Source: Azonexaceae bacterium (GTDB lineage Bacteria > Pseudomonadota > Gammaproteobacteria > Burkholderiales > Rhodocyclaceae). Taken from it: DNA of 64,000 nt. The notes beneath the pieces are model-generated. The model had not been told where the DNA came from and made no database searches. It worked only from the letters and a program-made list of their open reading frames with translations. The translations under genes were made by a program, and so were the position numbers. Each line of letters opens with the position of its first letter. Position 1 is the stretch's first letter. The stretch is taken from the NCBI GenBank assembly GCA_009469675.1, contig SSSZ01000061.1:99844-163843 (forward strand), read 5' to 3'. Positions 42,117 through 51,710 of this stretch are shown piece by piece.

Positions 42117-43714
42117 CGCTGCTCCCGCACGCGCAACAGGCGGGCCGCCAGGTCCGGCCAGGCGGCCTGGACCAGGGACTCGACCACGGACTTACCGCCC
42201 TGGGGTGGCAAGCCGTCGGCGAAGACGACGATGAGCGCCGAATCATCGCCCCGGCCGAGCAACCGGGAGATCGCGGTATAGGCCTTGGCCAGGATTTCGT
42301 TGTTGGTGACGTAACCGTTGATCCAGAACCAATGCCACACAGCCAGACCGCCCCCTTCCGCCAGGCCGCCTTCCCGGTGCCGCAGTTGGGCGGTACCAAC
42401 CTCAAGGGTATTGCCCGCCGCATCGGTGGTCCGCGCCGTGCCCGTAGAGACTTGCCGCCAGGCAGGATCGTTGCTCTTGACTAGGGCGTTGGTCGAACTG
42501 ATTAACTTGTGCCGGTAATCCTGGTCGCGGTAATAGGCCACGTAGATTCCGGCCGTGGCCTCGCCCTTACGATAGCGCTGCGCAAACTCGGCGGCAGGCC
42601 CTTCGTAGGCCGGATGCCATGCCGGCGCCCCGCCTTCCGGCACCCACGCAGCGCTCCCGGCGCCCGCCAGCGAGGAGAGATCGGGGGGCGCCGCCCGCTC
42701 CCGGCTCTCCAGGAAAAATTGGGCGGTCAGGGGCAAGGCCACCAGGATGAAAACCGCCACGACCACGAGGGGGTTCCGCGCTGCGCCGCCAGGCGCCGTC
42801 CCAGCCGGCTTGGATTCAGCGGCCGGCGCCAAGGGCGGATCGCTCCATCGGCCGCCGATCCAGAACATGGCCATGATGACGACGCCAAAGAACAGCCAGC
42901 CGTAGATCAGGTGGTCGACGCCGGCGGCGAGCTTGTTGCCGGAAAGATGGCCGAGCATGACGATGATATAGGCGCGCAGCCAGTTGGCGACGATGGGAAC
43001 CAGGGCCGAGACGACGACGAAGACCAGGCGTTTGCCCGGGGTGTTGTAATTGAGGTAGGCGAACAGCGTGCCGACCATGAGGGAGGCGATGAGATAGCGG
43101 ACGCCGCTACAGGCCTCGACCACCGACCAGCTGCCGGACGGGATGACGAAATGGAGGCCCTCGCGAAAGACCGGAATGCCTGTTGCGCGCAGTGCAAGGA
43201 CCGTAAAGTTGGCCGTCCATTCCATCAGCGTGGGCATGAGAAACTCGCCGACGGGAACGGCGAAGAACAAAAACAGCAGGGGAAAGCCGATGTTCCGGCC
43301 GACCGCTGTCCCGAGCACGGCAACGGCAGCCAGCACGAGGGTTGCGACGAGGGCCAGCTGGGTTACGGCGTTGACCGCGGCGAGTTCGCCGAGAAGCCAG
43401 AACAGACCGACCAGGACCAGGGCCGGCAGGCACCAGGGGGCGGTGCTTGGCGCCAGTAAAGCCAGGCGGCCCCGTTGGCGCCAGACCAACCAGGCGGCGA
43501 TGGGCGGGACGACGAATCCGTGGGTAAAGGTTTCCGAGCGCACCCAGATGTTGACCATGGCCAGGGCGGTTTCGCGGTACAGCACAAGTATCCAAGCGAG
43601 GAGAAGGAAAACCACGGGCAGCGCCAAACGCCAGGCGGGGTGGGCGCCGCCGGGCTTAGCGGCGGCCGGGGCCGGCGACTCGGGGGCAGCCACGTCAAGT
43701 TTCAGATCGGACAT
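42113..43714 (-). CDS. xrtA: Exosortase A with C-terminal EpsI domain
   Basis: Multi-pass inner-membrane transpeptidase-like protease (533 aa), the enzyme thought to cleave PEP-CTERM tails of exported proteins. Eight or so helices fill residues 30-285. The catalytic residues are Cys202 in VVEACSGVRYLIA, Arg247 in NWLRAYIIVMLGH and His268 in GVDHLIYGWLFFG. A further helix near 315-335 leads into a periplasmic EpsI-like domain (about 340-533) with AGIYVAYYRDQDYRHKLISS; in this family XrtA and EpsI are often one polypeptide. It overlaps both neighbours by 1-4 bp. One PEP-CTERM substrate is visible in the window, at 58851. Confidence 0.97.
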   Translation of the reverse strand: MSDLKLDVAAPESPAPAAAKPGGAHPAWRLALPVVFLLLAWILVLYRETALAMVNIWVRSETFTHGFVVPPIAAWLVWRQRGRLALLAPSTAPWCLPALVLVGLFWLLGELAAVNAVTQLALVATLVLAAVAVLGTAVGRNIGFPLLFLFFAVPVGEFLMPTLMEWTANFTVLALRATGIPVFREGLHFVIPSGSWSVVEACSGVRYLIASLMVGTLFAYLNYNTPGKRLVFVVVSALVPIVANWLRAYIIVMLGHLSGNKLAAGVDHLIYGWLFFGVVIMAMFWIGGRWSDPPLAPAAESKPAGTAPGGAARNPLVVVAVFILVALPLTAQFFLESRERAAPPDLSSLAGAGSAAWVPEGGAPAWHPAYEGPAAEFAQRYRKGEATAGIYVAYYRDQDYRHKLISSTNALVKSNDPAWRQVSTGTARTTDAAGNTLEVGTAQLRHREGGLAEGGGLAVWHWFWINGYVTNNEILAKAYTAISRLLGRGDDSALIVVFADGLPPQGGKSVVESLVQAAWPDLAARLLRVREQR

Positions 43715-44922
43715 CAGACGAGCGCCGCCCCGGGTTCGAGGTAGCGATCGACAGTGGCCATATTGGCGGCCCAGCTATAGCGATCGACCACGGTCTTGCG
43801 GGCGGCGACGCCGATGCCTTGGCCGCCGTCTTCCGACGACAAGACGTTGTCCACCGCCGCGACGTAGTCCTGAACCGATTCGGCAACGAAAAAATCCTTT
43901 CCGGGGGCCGCGTCCACTCCGCCGGCACAGGCTGTCGAGGCGATGACCGGCCGGGCCATGGCCATGGCTTCGAGAATTTTGTTCTGGATTCCCCGGGCGA
44001 CGCGCAGCGGCGCCACCACAACCCGGGCATGCTGGAGATAGGGGCGAACGTCCGGAACGGTTCCCGTGACCACGACCCGATCCGAAGCCAGGGCCTGCAG
44101 TTCGGGAGGCGGGTTCCGGCCGACCACGAAAAACTTGATTTGCGGCCGGCTGGCGCAAAGCTCGGGCAGCACGGACTCGACGAACCACTGGGCAGCATCG
44201 ATATTCGGCCAGTAATCCATGGCGCCGGTGAACACCACCGGAATGTCGCCGGCATGATAGGGCGAGACAAAGGTTTCGGAAGGCGCGAAAAACTCGGAAT
44301 CAACGCCGTTGGCCATGGTTTCGACGCGAATGGCGCATTCCGGCGCCAATTCGGCAAACAAGGCCGTCTCCTTTTCGGTGACGAAGAAAGACCGCGCCGA
44401 CTTGGCCGCCACGGCCCGCTCGTAGCGCAGCAGCTGTTCGCCCTCCCGGCGATAGACCCAGGACATGGGCCATTTGTGCTGATCGGCGTATTGCGTCCAT
44501 TTGGCCGAATCGACATCGACGAAATCGACGATGCAGGGGAGGCGGTACATGCCGCGCACGTACTGCGCCATGGCCGACGAGAAAATCACCGCCGTATCGA
44601 GCTGCTGCGTTTCGTAGAGCCGGCCGATCCACGAGCGCAGTCCGCCGTCGCGGTAGTAAGGCAGGGTCAGCGCCTCGTCGGTGAATAAGCCGACGGCGCT
44701 TCTGAGCTTGGCCTTGCGCGGCGAAAGCCGCGCCACGTAGAGGGCGGCGCAGAGGCCCCGGACGGTCTCGACATAGGCCTCGTCGGCGGGATCGTCGATG
44801 AAGGTGCCGAGGTACACCTGGTGGGAGGCGGCCAAATGCTTGAGCAGATGGTAGGAACGGACCTTGTCGCCCTTGTTGGGCGGATAGGGGAGGCGGTGGA
44901 CGAGGTAGAGGATGTTGGCCAT
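43714..44922 (-). CDS. GT4 glycosyltransferase, PEP-CTERM/XrtA type (TIGR03087-like)
   Basis: GT-B glycosyltransferase (402 aa) with the exosortase-family opening ILYLVHRLPYPPNKGDKVRS and the block CIVDFVDVDSAKWTQYAD. The donor side shows FTGAMDYWPNIDAAQWFVES and VARGIQNKILEAMAMARPVI, the E-x7-E-like site. It is a standard gene next to xrtA, adding a sugar to the repeat unit. It overlaps xrtA by one base (TGATG). Confidence 0.95.
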   Translation of the reverse strand: MANILYLVHRLPYPPNKGDKVRSYHLLKHLAASHQVYLGTFIDDPADEAYVETVRGLCAALYVARLSPRKAKLRSAVGLFTDEALTLPYYRDGGLRSWIGRLYETQQLDTAVIFSSAMAQYVRGMYRLPCIVDFVDVDSAKWTQYADQHKWPMSWVYRREGEQLLRYERAVAAKSARSFFVTEKETALFAELAPECAIRVETMANGVDSEFFAPSETFVSPYHAGDIPVVFTGAMDYWPNIDAAQWFVESVLPELCASRPQIKFFVVGRNPPPELQALASDRVVVTGTVPDVRPYLQHARVVVAPLRVARGIQNKILEAMAMARPVIASTACAGGVDAAPGKDFFVAESVQDYVAAVDNVLSSEDGGQGIGVAARKTVVDRYSWAANMATVDRYLEPGAALV

Positions 44923-44931
44923 GGCGTCCGC

Positions 44932-45969
44932 CTACCCGAGGTTGCGCACAATATGGGGGCCAAGCCAGTTGGCTACGCCGATGGGCATCTTGCGCCAGGC
45001 CTCGATGAACAGCCGATATTTGGCATTGGACGGATTGTTCTGGGGAATGCTGTCCCGCTTGAACAGCCGGTACTGGTAATGCAGCGGGGTGGGCTCGAAA
45101 CCCCAGTTCTTCTTGAAGGAAAAGGGGCCGGTGCCGTGCTTGCTGCGACCGTAGTCAAAGATCCTGACCCCCTTGGCGCAGGCCCGCCGCATGAGTTCCC
45201 AATATTTGAAGTCGTTGGCCGCCAGATCCCGGGCGGAAAAATCGTCGCCGGCGTAATAGGGCAGGATTTCGTCGCGGAAATAAAAGCTCAGGACGCTGCT
45301 CAAGAGCTGCCCCTCCGGGCCGACCACCGTCAAAACCTCGACGTCGTCGCCGAACTGTTGCTGCAGGGCCTGGAAATAACGGCGGGGCAAGGCCGGCGTG
45401 CCGTGGCGATGGACATTGTCGGCGTAGAGGGCGAAAAAGCGGTGGACATCCGAGTCGATCTCGCTGCGCAGCCCGTTCTTGATGCCTTTACGCACCATCG
45501 CCCGCTGCTTGCGGGGAATGGCGAGCATGTTCGCCTCTTCGTCCGGCAGGATTTCTTTGCGGAAGGTGAAGTAGAGATCCTGGGTCGGCCAATCGGCGTG
45601 CCGGGCCTCGACATTGCGCAGTTCGAGGTGGTCGACCCCGAGTTTCTGGGCCAGCCCGATTGCTTCCGCCTCCAGCTGCTCTCCGGCCTCGGGGTCGATG
45701 GCGGCAACCCCGCAATAGACGGTAAAGGGCAGCGAGACCAGAGCGTTGCCGAAGAGATAGCTCTTCACATGGGCCAGCGGCAGAACGCCGACAATGGCAC
45801 CTTCCCGCTCGGCGTAAAGGAAAAAGGTGGGATGGCGAAACACCCGACGGATGATTTGCTGCCAACCGGAACGGTGGAAAAAGGTCGCCCCCGGGCAGGC
45901 CAGGACGAACTCGTCCCAGGCCTTGGCCTGCCGGGTATCCGTTGAATCGAGAAGCTTGACGGTCAGCAT
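44932..45969 (-). CDS. FemAB-family protein, XrtA/PEP-CTERM type
   Basis: GNAT-fold FemAB-related protein (345 aa; TIGR03019-like). Family features are FFHRSGWQQIIRRVFRHPTF, LPFTVYCGVAAID, and a C-terminal core with KGVRIFDYGRSKHGTGPFSF. It probably transfers an acyl or aminoacyl group to an amino sugar of the exopolysaccharide. The ATG at 45969 is used because GGAGCGAC lies just before it and the family starts there; an ATG at 46020 is in frame. This is the third FemAB gene in the window and the one conserved across exosortase A loci. Confidence 0.93.
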   Translation of the reverse strand: MLTVKLLDSTDTRQAKAWDEFVLACPGATFFHRSGWQQIIRRVFRHPTFFLYAEREGAIVGVLPLAHVKSYLFGNALVSLPFTVYCGVAAIDPEAGEQLEAEAIGLAQKLGVDHLELRNVEARHADWPTQDLYFTFRKEILPDEEANMLAIPRKQRAMVRKGIKNGLRSEIDSDVHRFFALYADNVHRHGTPALPRRYFQALQQQFGDDVEVLTVVGPEGQLLSSVLSFYFRDEILPYYAGDDFSARDLAANDFKYWELMRRACAKGVRIFDYGRSKHGTGPFSFKKNWGFEPTPLHYQYRLFKRDSIPQNNPSNAKYRLFIEAWRKMPIGVANWLGPHIVRNLG

Positions 45970-46020
45970 GTCGCTCCGCCCCGGCGGGAATCGGCAATGG
46001 GCGGCCGGCCGCCCCGGCAA

Positions 46021-46860
46021 TTATTGGCCGGCAAGGAATACATGATCCATCCTTCCCCAGCGGAAATCGCCGATCAGCCGGCGCAGGCGGCCTTCCATGC
46101 GATCCAGGTTAACGTAGTGGCGAAAGCGGGTCCGGGCATCGATGCCTTCGATCCGCGGCTGCTCGGAATCGATCTCCCAGGGGTGGAAATAAAACACCGC
46201 CGGCGCCCCGTCGCCGTCGTTCACCCGCTGCAGCATCCAGCGGGACAGGGAATAGGGCATGAGGCGGAAATAGCCGCCGCCGCTGGCCGGCCAGTTGCGG
46301 CTGAGCATGCGCACCGTGGTCGCCGGTATTTCCAGGAGATTGCCGACGCGGTGGGCGAATCGGGGGGCGTCGGGCATGCCGTAGTGGTCGTGGCGAATCG
46401 GGTAGATGCTGGAACTGTAACGATAGCCGGCCCGTTCCAGACAGTCGAAGGCCCAGAGATTGCGGGTGCCGATGGAAAAACTGGGGGCGCGGTAGCCCTT
46501 CACTTCGCAACCGGACAAATCTTCGAGCAGCAGTTTCGCCAGGCGGATGTCGGCAAAAAAAGCCTCCGGCCCTTGGTCGTGAGCCCGTTCGTGGCCGTAG
46601 CCGTGGCTGGCGATTTCGTGGCCGTTGTCGATGGCGCGGCGCACAACCTGGGGGTAGCGCTCGGCAATCCAGCCCAGGGTGAAGAAGGTGGCTTTGGTTT
46701 GCCCGTCGTCGAGCAACTGGAGGATACGGTCCATGTTGCGCTCGACCCGGCATTCCCGGGTCGGCCACTCGGAGCGCGCCACGTGGGGCGCGAAGGCCGA
46801 TACCTGAAAATAATCCTCGACGTCGATCGTCAGCGCGTTGGTCAGTCGCTCGCCATCCAT
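46021..46860 (-). CDS. Polysaccharide deacetylase, XrtA type
   Basis: Carbohydrate esterase 4-type deacetylase (279 aa; TIGR03006-like). The family opening ALTIDVEDYFQVSAFAP holds the catalytic acid pair, HEIASHGYGHERAHDQ the metal-binding histidines, and FYFHPWEID a late conserved histidine. It should remove acetyl groups from amino sugars, supplying free amines for the FemAB-type transferases. The ATG at 46860, 13 bp after the epimerase stop, fits the family start; upstream in-frame starts are inside the epimerase. Confidence 0.94.
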   Translation of the reverse strand: MDGERLTNALTIDVEDYFQVSAFAPHVARSEWPTRECRVERNMDRILQLLDDGQTKATFFTLGWIAERYPQVVRRAIDNGHEIASHGYGHERAHDQGPEAFFADIRLAKLLLEDLSGCEVKGYRAPSFSIGTRNLWAFDCLERAGYRYSSSIYPIRHDHYGMPDAPRFAHRVGNLLEIPATTVRMLSRNWPASGGGYFRLMPYSLSRWMLQRVNDGDGAPAVFYFHPWEIDSEQPRIEGIDARTRFRHYVNLDRMEGRLRRLIGDFRWGRMDHVFLAGQ

Positions 46861-46873
46861 GGCCGCCACCCGA

Positions 46874-48043
46874 TCAAGACAAGGCAGCGCGATGGCGATC
46901 GAGGAGCCAGCCGGCGAGATCGGCGGCGATGCGGGAAGCCGCTTCGCCGTCCCAATATTCGGGCACCCGTCCCCGTTTTCCGCCGACGGACAGAATCTCG
47001 TCCACGCCATCAACAATCGCCTTCCGGTCCCGCCCGACCAGGGTATTGGTCCCTTGATCGATGGTGATCGGCCGCTCGGTGTTTTCCCGCATTGTCAGGC
47101 AGGGCACGCCCAGGGCCGTGGTTTCTTCCTGCAGCCCGCCGGAATCGGTGAGAACCAGCTTGGCGCCCGCCATCAGGCCGACCATTTCCAGGTAGCCCTG
47201 GGGCGGCAGCATGACCATGCGGGGCGTGGCGACGATCGATTCCAGCCCGAACTTGGCGATGTTCGACTTGGTACGCGGGTGCAGCGCAAACACCAGAGGC
47301 AAACGTTCGGAAACCTCGCGCAGCACTTCCAGAAGGGGCTGCAGGGTGGCCGCAGAATCGACGTTGGACGGCCGATGGAGGGTGACCACGGCATAACCTT
47401 CGGGCCGGCTTACGATTTCAGGCGGAATTCCCGCCGCCGCCACGGTTTCCCCCGGCGCCTGGGCGCGACTGCGGTGAAACAGCAACGAGTCGATCATGAC
47501 GTTGCCGACGAAAGCCACCCGCTCGCCCGGAATCCCTTCCCGGGCGAGATTGTCCGCAGCGGTCCGCTCGGTGGTATAAAGACGGTCGGCAATCTGGTCG
47601 GTCAAGATGCGGTTGATCTCTTCCGGCATGCCGCGATCGAAGCTGCGCAGTCCGGCCTCGACGTGGACCGACGGGACACCTTTCTTGACCGCCACCAGCG
47701 AGCACGCCAAGGTCGAGTTGACGTCGCCGACGACGAGGACGCAGGACGGCCGATGGGTATCGATCACCGGTTCGAAGCGGCGCATGACCTCCGCCGTCTG
47801 CACAGCATGGGTGCCGGAGCCGACTTCCAGATTGATATCCGGCTTGGGCAGGCCCAAATCCTCAAACAACTGGTCGTTCATATCCTTGTCGTAGTGCTGC
47901 CCGGTATGGACAAGCAAGGTCGGCAAGGGCGGTTGATGGGCCGCGAAGGCCCTGAGGATGGGGCCCATTTTCATGAAATTGGGGCGGGCGCCGACGACGC
48001 AAATGACCGGCCCGAGGTCGCTCGGCCAACTTTGCTGAGTCAT
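46874..48043 (-). CDS. wecB: UDP-N-acetylglucosamine 2-epimerase (non-hydrolysing)
   Basis: UDP-GlcNAc 2-epimerase (389 aa), converting UDP-GlcNAc to UDP-ManNAc for the EPS. Conserved blocks are VVGARPNFMKMGPILRAF, VLVVGDVNSTLACSLVAVKK, HVEAGLRSFDRGMPEEINR, and TDSGGLQEETTALGVPCLTM with the downstream RENTERP. The product implies that ManNAc or a derivative (for example ManNAcA, a possible target of the amidotransferase) is part of the repeat. Start and stop overlap or nearly touch the neighbouring genes, placing it firmly in the core operon. Confidence 0.95.
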   Translation of the reverse strand: MTQQSWPSDLGPVICVVGARPNFMKMGPILRAFAAHQPPLPTLLVHTGQHYDKDMNDQLFEDLGLPKPDINLEVGSGTHAVQTAEVMRRFEPVIDTHRPSCVLVVGDVNSTLACSLVAVKKGVPSVHVEAGLRSFDRGMPEEINRILTDQIADRLYTTERTAADNLAREGIPGERVAFVGNVMIDSLLFHRSRAQAPGETVAAAGIPPEIVSRPEGYAVVTLHRPSNVDSAATLQPLLEVLREVSERLPLVFALHPRTKSNIAKFGLESIVATPRMVMLPPQGYLEMVGLMAGAKLVLTDSGGLQEETTALGVPCLTMRENTERPITIDQGTNTLVGRDRKAIVDGVDEILSVGGKRGRVPEYWDGEAASRIAADLAGWLLDRHRAALS

Positions 48044-49155
48044 TTTTGTTTTTCCTTTACCGGGGGTTTGACTTTTATTCCCGCCACCAATTGTTGCAGC
48101 AGGGTCAAGGTGGCCGAATTCAGCCTTTCAAGGCGCATGAGGCTCCGCTCGAGGCGCTGGATGCGCTCGTTGAGATGGCCGCGCCGCAAGCCAGCCAGGC
48201 GGTTTGCTGCATCCTCGGCGGCCGCGACGTCAAGCTCCAGGCGGGAGAGGTCAGCGTCCAGGTCGGCGTCGCCGATATCCGGCGCGTAGGCGGGAACTGC
48301 CGCCTTGGCGCCCCCGACCTGGGCCGGAAGCATTGGAGGAGCACTCGTTTCTTCGTAAATCTCGCGGGCCACCTCATTGACGTCGGTCGCCGTGAAGCTG
48401 GTTTTCCCGCCCAGGAATCCGAAGAGCAACAGACGGTCGCAGAGAGAATTGATACGGCGCGGCACGCCGCCGCTGGCCTTGTGGACCGCCTCGAAGGCAT
48501 CGTCGTCGAAGCGGGGATTGCCTTTGGAGCCGGCGCATTTGAGACGATGCTCGATATAACCCTTGGTTTCCTCGGGATCCATGGGGCCGATATGGCACGA
48601 GGCGATCACCCGCTGCCGCAACTGCTGCATGTGCGGGCTTTGCAGGATGTCGCGGAATTCCGGTTGCCCGATGAGGAAGCTCTGGAGCAACGCATGGTTG
48701 CCGAATTGGAAATTCGACAACATGCGCAGTTCCTCGACGGCACGCGGGGTCAGATTCTGGGCCTCGTCGACGATGAGCAGGCAGCGCTTGCCCTTGCCCG
48801 TGATGGTGACCAGGAAGGCCTCCAGGGCCATCAGAATGTCCGACTTGGAAATATCCTTGGTCCGCACGCCAAAGGCAGCGGCCACCAGCCGCAGGGTATC
48901 CTCGGCGTCAAGCTGGGTGCTCACCAGATGGGCGGCGACGACCTTGCTTTGGTCCAGGCTGTCGAGCAAGCCGCGAACGATGGTCGTCTTGCCGGCCCCC
49001 ACCTCGCCGGTGATGACGATGAAGCCCTCGTTCTGATGCATTCCGTACTCAAGATATGCCTGCGCCCGACGGTGCTGCTTGCTGGCAAAATAAAAAGACG
49101 GATCGGGATTGAGCTGGAACGGTTTACTCGTCAGCCCGTAGAACGATTCATACAT
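48040..49155 (-). CDS. XrtA/PEP-CTERM-associated ATPase
   Basis: Cytoplasmic AAA/ExeA-like ATPase (371 aa; TIGR03015-like). The start MYESFYGLTSKPFQLNPDPS is typical. Walker A is VITGEVGAGKTTIVRG (about 47-62) and Walker B is CLLIVDEAQNLTP. A helical lid (GVPRRINSLCDRLLLFGF) and a C-terminal coiled region follow. It probably powers or regulates assembly of the polymer export complex; the exact role is unknown. It overlaps the epimerase by 4 bp. Confidence 0.93.
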   Translation of the reverse strand: MYESFYGLTSKPFQLNPDPSFYFASKQHRRAQAYLEYGMHQNEGFIVITGEVGAGKTTIVRGLLDSLDQSKVVAAHLVSTQLDAEDTLRLVAAAFGVRTKDISKSDILMALEAFLVTITGKGKRCLLIVDEAQNLTPRAVEELRMLSNFQFGNHALLQSFLIGQPEFRDILQSPHMQQLRQRVIASCHIGPMDPEETKGYIEHRLKCAGSKGNPRFDDDAFEAVHKASGGVPRRINSLCDRLLLFGFLGGKTSFTATDVNEVAREIYEETSAPPMLPAQVGGAKAAVPAYAPDIGDADLDADLSRLELDVAAAEDAANRLAGLRRGHLNERIQRLERSLMRLERLNSATLTLLQQLVAGIKVKPPVKEKQK

Positions 49156-49159
49156 AGGG

Positions 49160-50782
49160 TCAGAACTGGTGGGTTAAGGTACCCGTCAGTACATTCTCGG
49201 TGTATGGAGAAGTGTCGCTGTCGGAGACTGTATGGCGCAGTCCCAATGATGCCGTAGTCTTGGCGGCAACCCGTGTGGAGAAGTTCACACTCAGCGACTT
49301 TTGGGTGGTGTGAAGATTTCCACCCGCTGTTGAATTACCCGTCGTATTCGAGCGGAAAGCGATGGCATTGACGTTGGAGGTCGGCGACAGCTTGAATCCC
49401 CAATTGACCGACAACGATTTCTGTCGGATGACATTAGCCACCGCAAGGCTGTCGCCGAAGAGCGCCAGCGTCTGACTGGAGAGCGCCTGCTGGCGATTCT
49501 GGCTGGCCGTGAACGTAACCGTATTGCGCACCCCGGTAAGGGCGTAGGAAAGCTCCCTCCGCCGCTGCAGGGAAGCCTGCGACGAGAGGAAATTGGACGA
49601 AACGAGTGCCGTCGGCGAAATCCCGTTAGCGGCCAAAAAGACCAACACCAGTTGAGCGCGCTTGATGGGGTCGGGTTCCACCGAGGCGAACAAACTGAAG
49701 TACAGGTCGTAAATCGAACCCAGCCCCACATTCCCGGCCTGGTTGGAAACAAAGACATCCCGCGAATCGGTAAACCGAAGCGCGGAAAGCGGAGTCCGGT
49801 GCGTAAAGGTGACGTTATGGCCGTCACCGAAGAAGCGCTTTTCCCGGAGAACGCTCAACAGGGTCCGTTCGGTCGGCGCCCAATCGACACCGTAGCCGTG
49901 GGTGGGATGCGACTCTTTTTCCAAACCGAGGTAGTTGTTGCTTTCCTGCCCGGCGGATAATTTGAGCTTGATCTGCGGGTCCACCTGCCAAATCAGCGTA
50001 CCGTCGAGACGATCCGCCTCGGTTTCACGGCCGCGGCTGTAGTCGGCGATCAGCCTCGTGGCACTGACCGACCAGCTGATGCTGGTCAGCGGCGTAGCAC
50101 CGGACAGCGAAGCTGTCCAGTTTTCAGTGTCGCTGTCGGAGGCGAGATTCGACTTGGTGGTGGTCGTGCCTCGATCGTAGCGCAGCAGATAATCGGCAAA
50201 CCCGAGGAAGCGCCCTTTGATGTACGGAGAAAGACGGAACGACGAGGTTTCCGTGCTGTTGGAGTTGACGCTGACGTTACTCGACGACTGCTTGCCGAAG
50301 GCCGAAATGCTTTGCTGCGAAATCGATCCGGTATAGTCGAGGTAGAGCCAGTTCTCGATGGCCTGTAACGTGGCAAAGCTGGTCAGGGCGTTTTGCGTCG
50401 AGTTGCGGCCCGCATCCTGGGCGTAGTAGATCTGGTTGAGGCTGTAATCGACATAGGCCTTGAGCCGAGCGCCCTGGCCGTCGATCCGGATGCCCGGGCT
50501 AATCTGGGTAATCTGGTCGCCGTGGCTATTCTGCCCATTGCCATTCAATGCGGCGTTGTCGGTAAAGGTTTCGGTAACCGCAATACGGGGCTGGATCGTC
50601 CACTTCGGCTTGACCGCTACTGCTTCGCCACCGGTTGCGGCAAGTCCGGACGAGGTTTCCTGGGCACCGGCATCGGCGGCGCCAAACCAGGCCAGCGAAA
50701 GCGCAACGACCACGCCAAGGAGCCGATGCGGGCAGGCACCCTTGCCCGCCCGGCGGAACAGCGCCAAGGACTCAGGTGCCAT
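49160..50782 (-). CDS. PEP-CTERM-associated outer-membrane beta-barrel protein
   Basis: Exported protein (540 aa; TIGR03016-like) with a signal peptide (LLGVVVALSLAWFGAADAGAQ). A long body of alternating polar/hydrophobic strands follows, ending in a terminal Phe (TLTHQF), the mark of an outer-membrane barrel. It is thought to be the outer-membrane channel or scaffold of the exosortase-type EPS system. The ATG at 50782 is chosen; it overlaps the kinase by 11 bp, and three other in-frame ATGs lie up to 24 bp upstream inside the Tyr-Gly repeat codons of that gene. Confidence 0.9.
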   Translation of the reverse strand: MAPESLALFRRAGKGACPHRLLGVVVALSLAWFGAADAGAQETSSGLAATGGEAVAVKPKWTIQPRIAVTETFTDNAALNGNGQNSHGDQITQISPGIRIDGQGARLKAYVDYSLNQIYYAQDAGRNSTQNALTSFATLQAIENWLYLDYTGSISQQSISAFGKQSSSNVSVNSNSTETSSFRLSPYIKGRFLGFADYLLRYDRGTTTTKSNLASDSDTENWTASLSGATPLTSISWSVSATRLIADYSRGRETEADRLDGTLIWQVDPQIKLKLSAGQESNNYLGLEKESHPTHGYGVDWAPTERTLLSVLREKRFFGDGHNVTFTHRTPLSALRFTDSRDVFVSNQAGNVGLGSIYDLYFSLFASVEPDPIKRAQLVLVFLAANGISPTALVSSNFLSSQASLQRRRELSYALTGVRNTVTFTASQNRQQALSSQTLALFGDSLAVANVIRQKSLSVNWGFKLSPTSNVNAIAFRSNTTGNSTAGGNLHTTQKSLSVNFSTRVAAKTTASLGLRHTVSDSDTSPYTENVLTGTLTHQF

Positions 50783-51701
50783 AACCATAGCCGTAGCCAT
50801 ATCCATAACCTTCTCCGGCTGCCGCCGAAGTCTTGTTGAGAACCATCAGCTTGACCGGACAGGCCTCGATGGTAGACAGCGCCTGCTTGACCTGGGCGTG
50901 CAGCGTCCGCTCGGCCTGAACCACCATGACGATCTGCCCCATGTGGGTCGCCAGAACCCGCGACTCGGTCGTGAGCAAGAGGGGCGGCGAGTCGAAAATG
51001 ATGATCCGGTCGGAATAGCGGTTGGCCATGTCGTCAAGGAGGCGCACCATGGCGTCGCTGGCGAGAAGTTCGGTGGCGCGGGGATGTTGGGTGCCGCTGG
51101 GCAACAAGGTCAGTTTTTCGACATTGGTTTTCAACAAGACCTGCGACAGGTCGACGGAATCGTTGACCAGCACATCAAGAAGCCCCTTGGCCGGCGGCAA
51201 TCCGAGCATGTTGAGCACGGACGGCCGGGCAACGTCGGCATCGACCAGCATGACCGTATTGTCAAGTTCCATGGCGATGCTCATCGCCAGATTGATGGCG
51301 GTGAAGCTCTTGCCCTCTCCGGGCAAGGCGCTGGTGACCATGATGAGGTTGCCGTTGGCCACCGGTGCCGCGCCCTTGCCCATGGCGTTGGCGATCAAGG
51401 GGCGCTTGATGACCCGGTATTCGTCGGCGACCAGGGAGCGCGGGGAATTCGGGCTGGTGATTCCGGAGGCCTCGAGGGCGCTCAAATCGAGTTCGACCCG
51501 ACGCGAGGTGGACGCGGGTTCGACGGCCTTGACCGCCGCGGCCGGTTCCAGCGCGGCTGCGGCCGGGGGTGGCGCCACCGGCGCTGCGGCTGTCGCCTGA
51601 ACCTGAGGCGGCACCGGGTCTCCGCCAATATCCTCGGGGATCTCGACGCCGGCTTGCCGCAGTTGTTCGAGGCGCTTGGCAGCTTGTTCGATTAGACTCA
51701 T
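50772..51701 (-). CDS. XrtA-associated tyrosine autokinase
   Basis: Cytoplasmic bacterial tyrosine kinase (309 aa; TIGR03018-like) that partners the chain-length protein. A Pro/Ala-rich linker (about 30-65) precedes the kinase domain. Walker A is TSALPGEGKSFTAINLA, Walker A' is TVMLVDADVARPS and Walker B is IIIFDSPP. The extreme C-terminus is a run of five Tyr-Gly pairs (GYGYGYGYGYGT), the autophosphorylated tail. Its phosphorylation state should control polymer length. The likely phosphatase is at 34533. Confidence 0.95.
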   Translation of the reverse strand: MSLIEQAAKRLEQLRQAGVEIPEDIGGDPVPPQVQATAAAPVAPPPAAAALEPAAAVKAVEPASTSRRVELDLSALEASGITSPNSPRSLVADEYRVIKRPLIANAMGKGAAPVANGNLIMVTSALPGEGKSFTAINLAMSIAMELDNTVMLVDADVARPSVLNMLGLPPAKGLLDVLVNDSVDLSQVLLKTNVEKLTLLPSGTQHPRATELLASDAMVRLLDDMANRYSDRIIIFDSPPLLLTTESRVLATHMGQIVMVVQAERTLHAQVKQALSTIEACPVKLMVLNKTSAAAGEGYGYGYGYGYGT

Positions 51702-51710
51702 GGTACTTCC

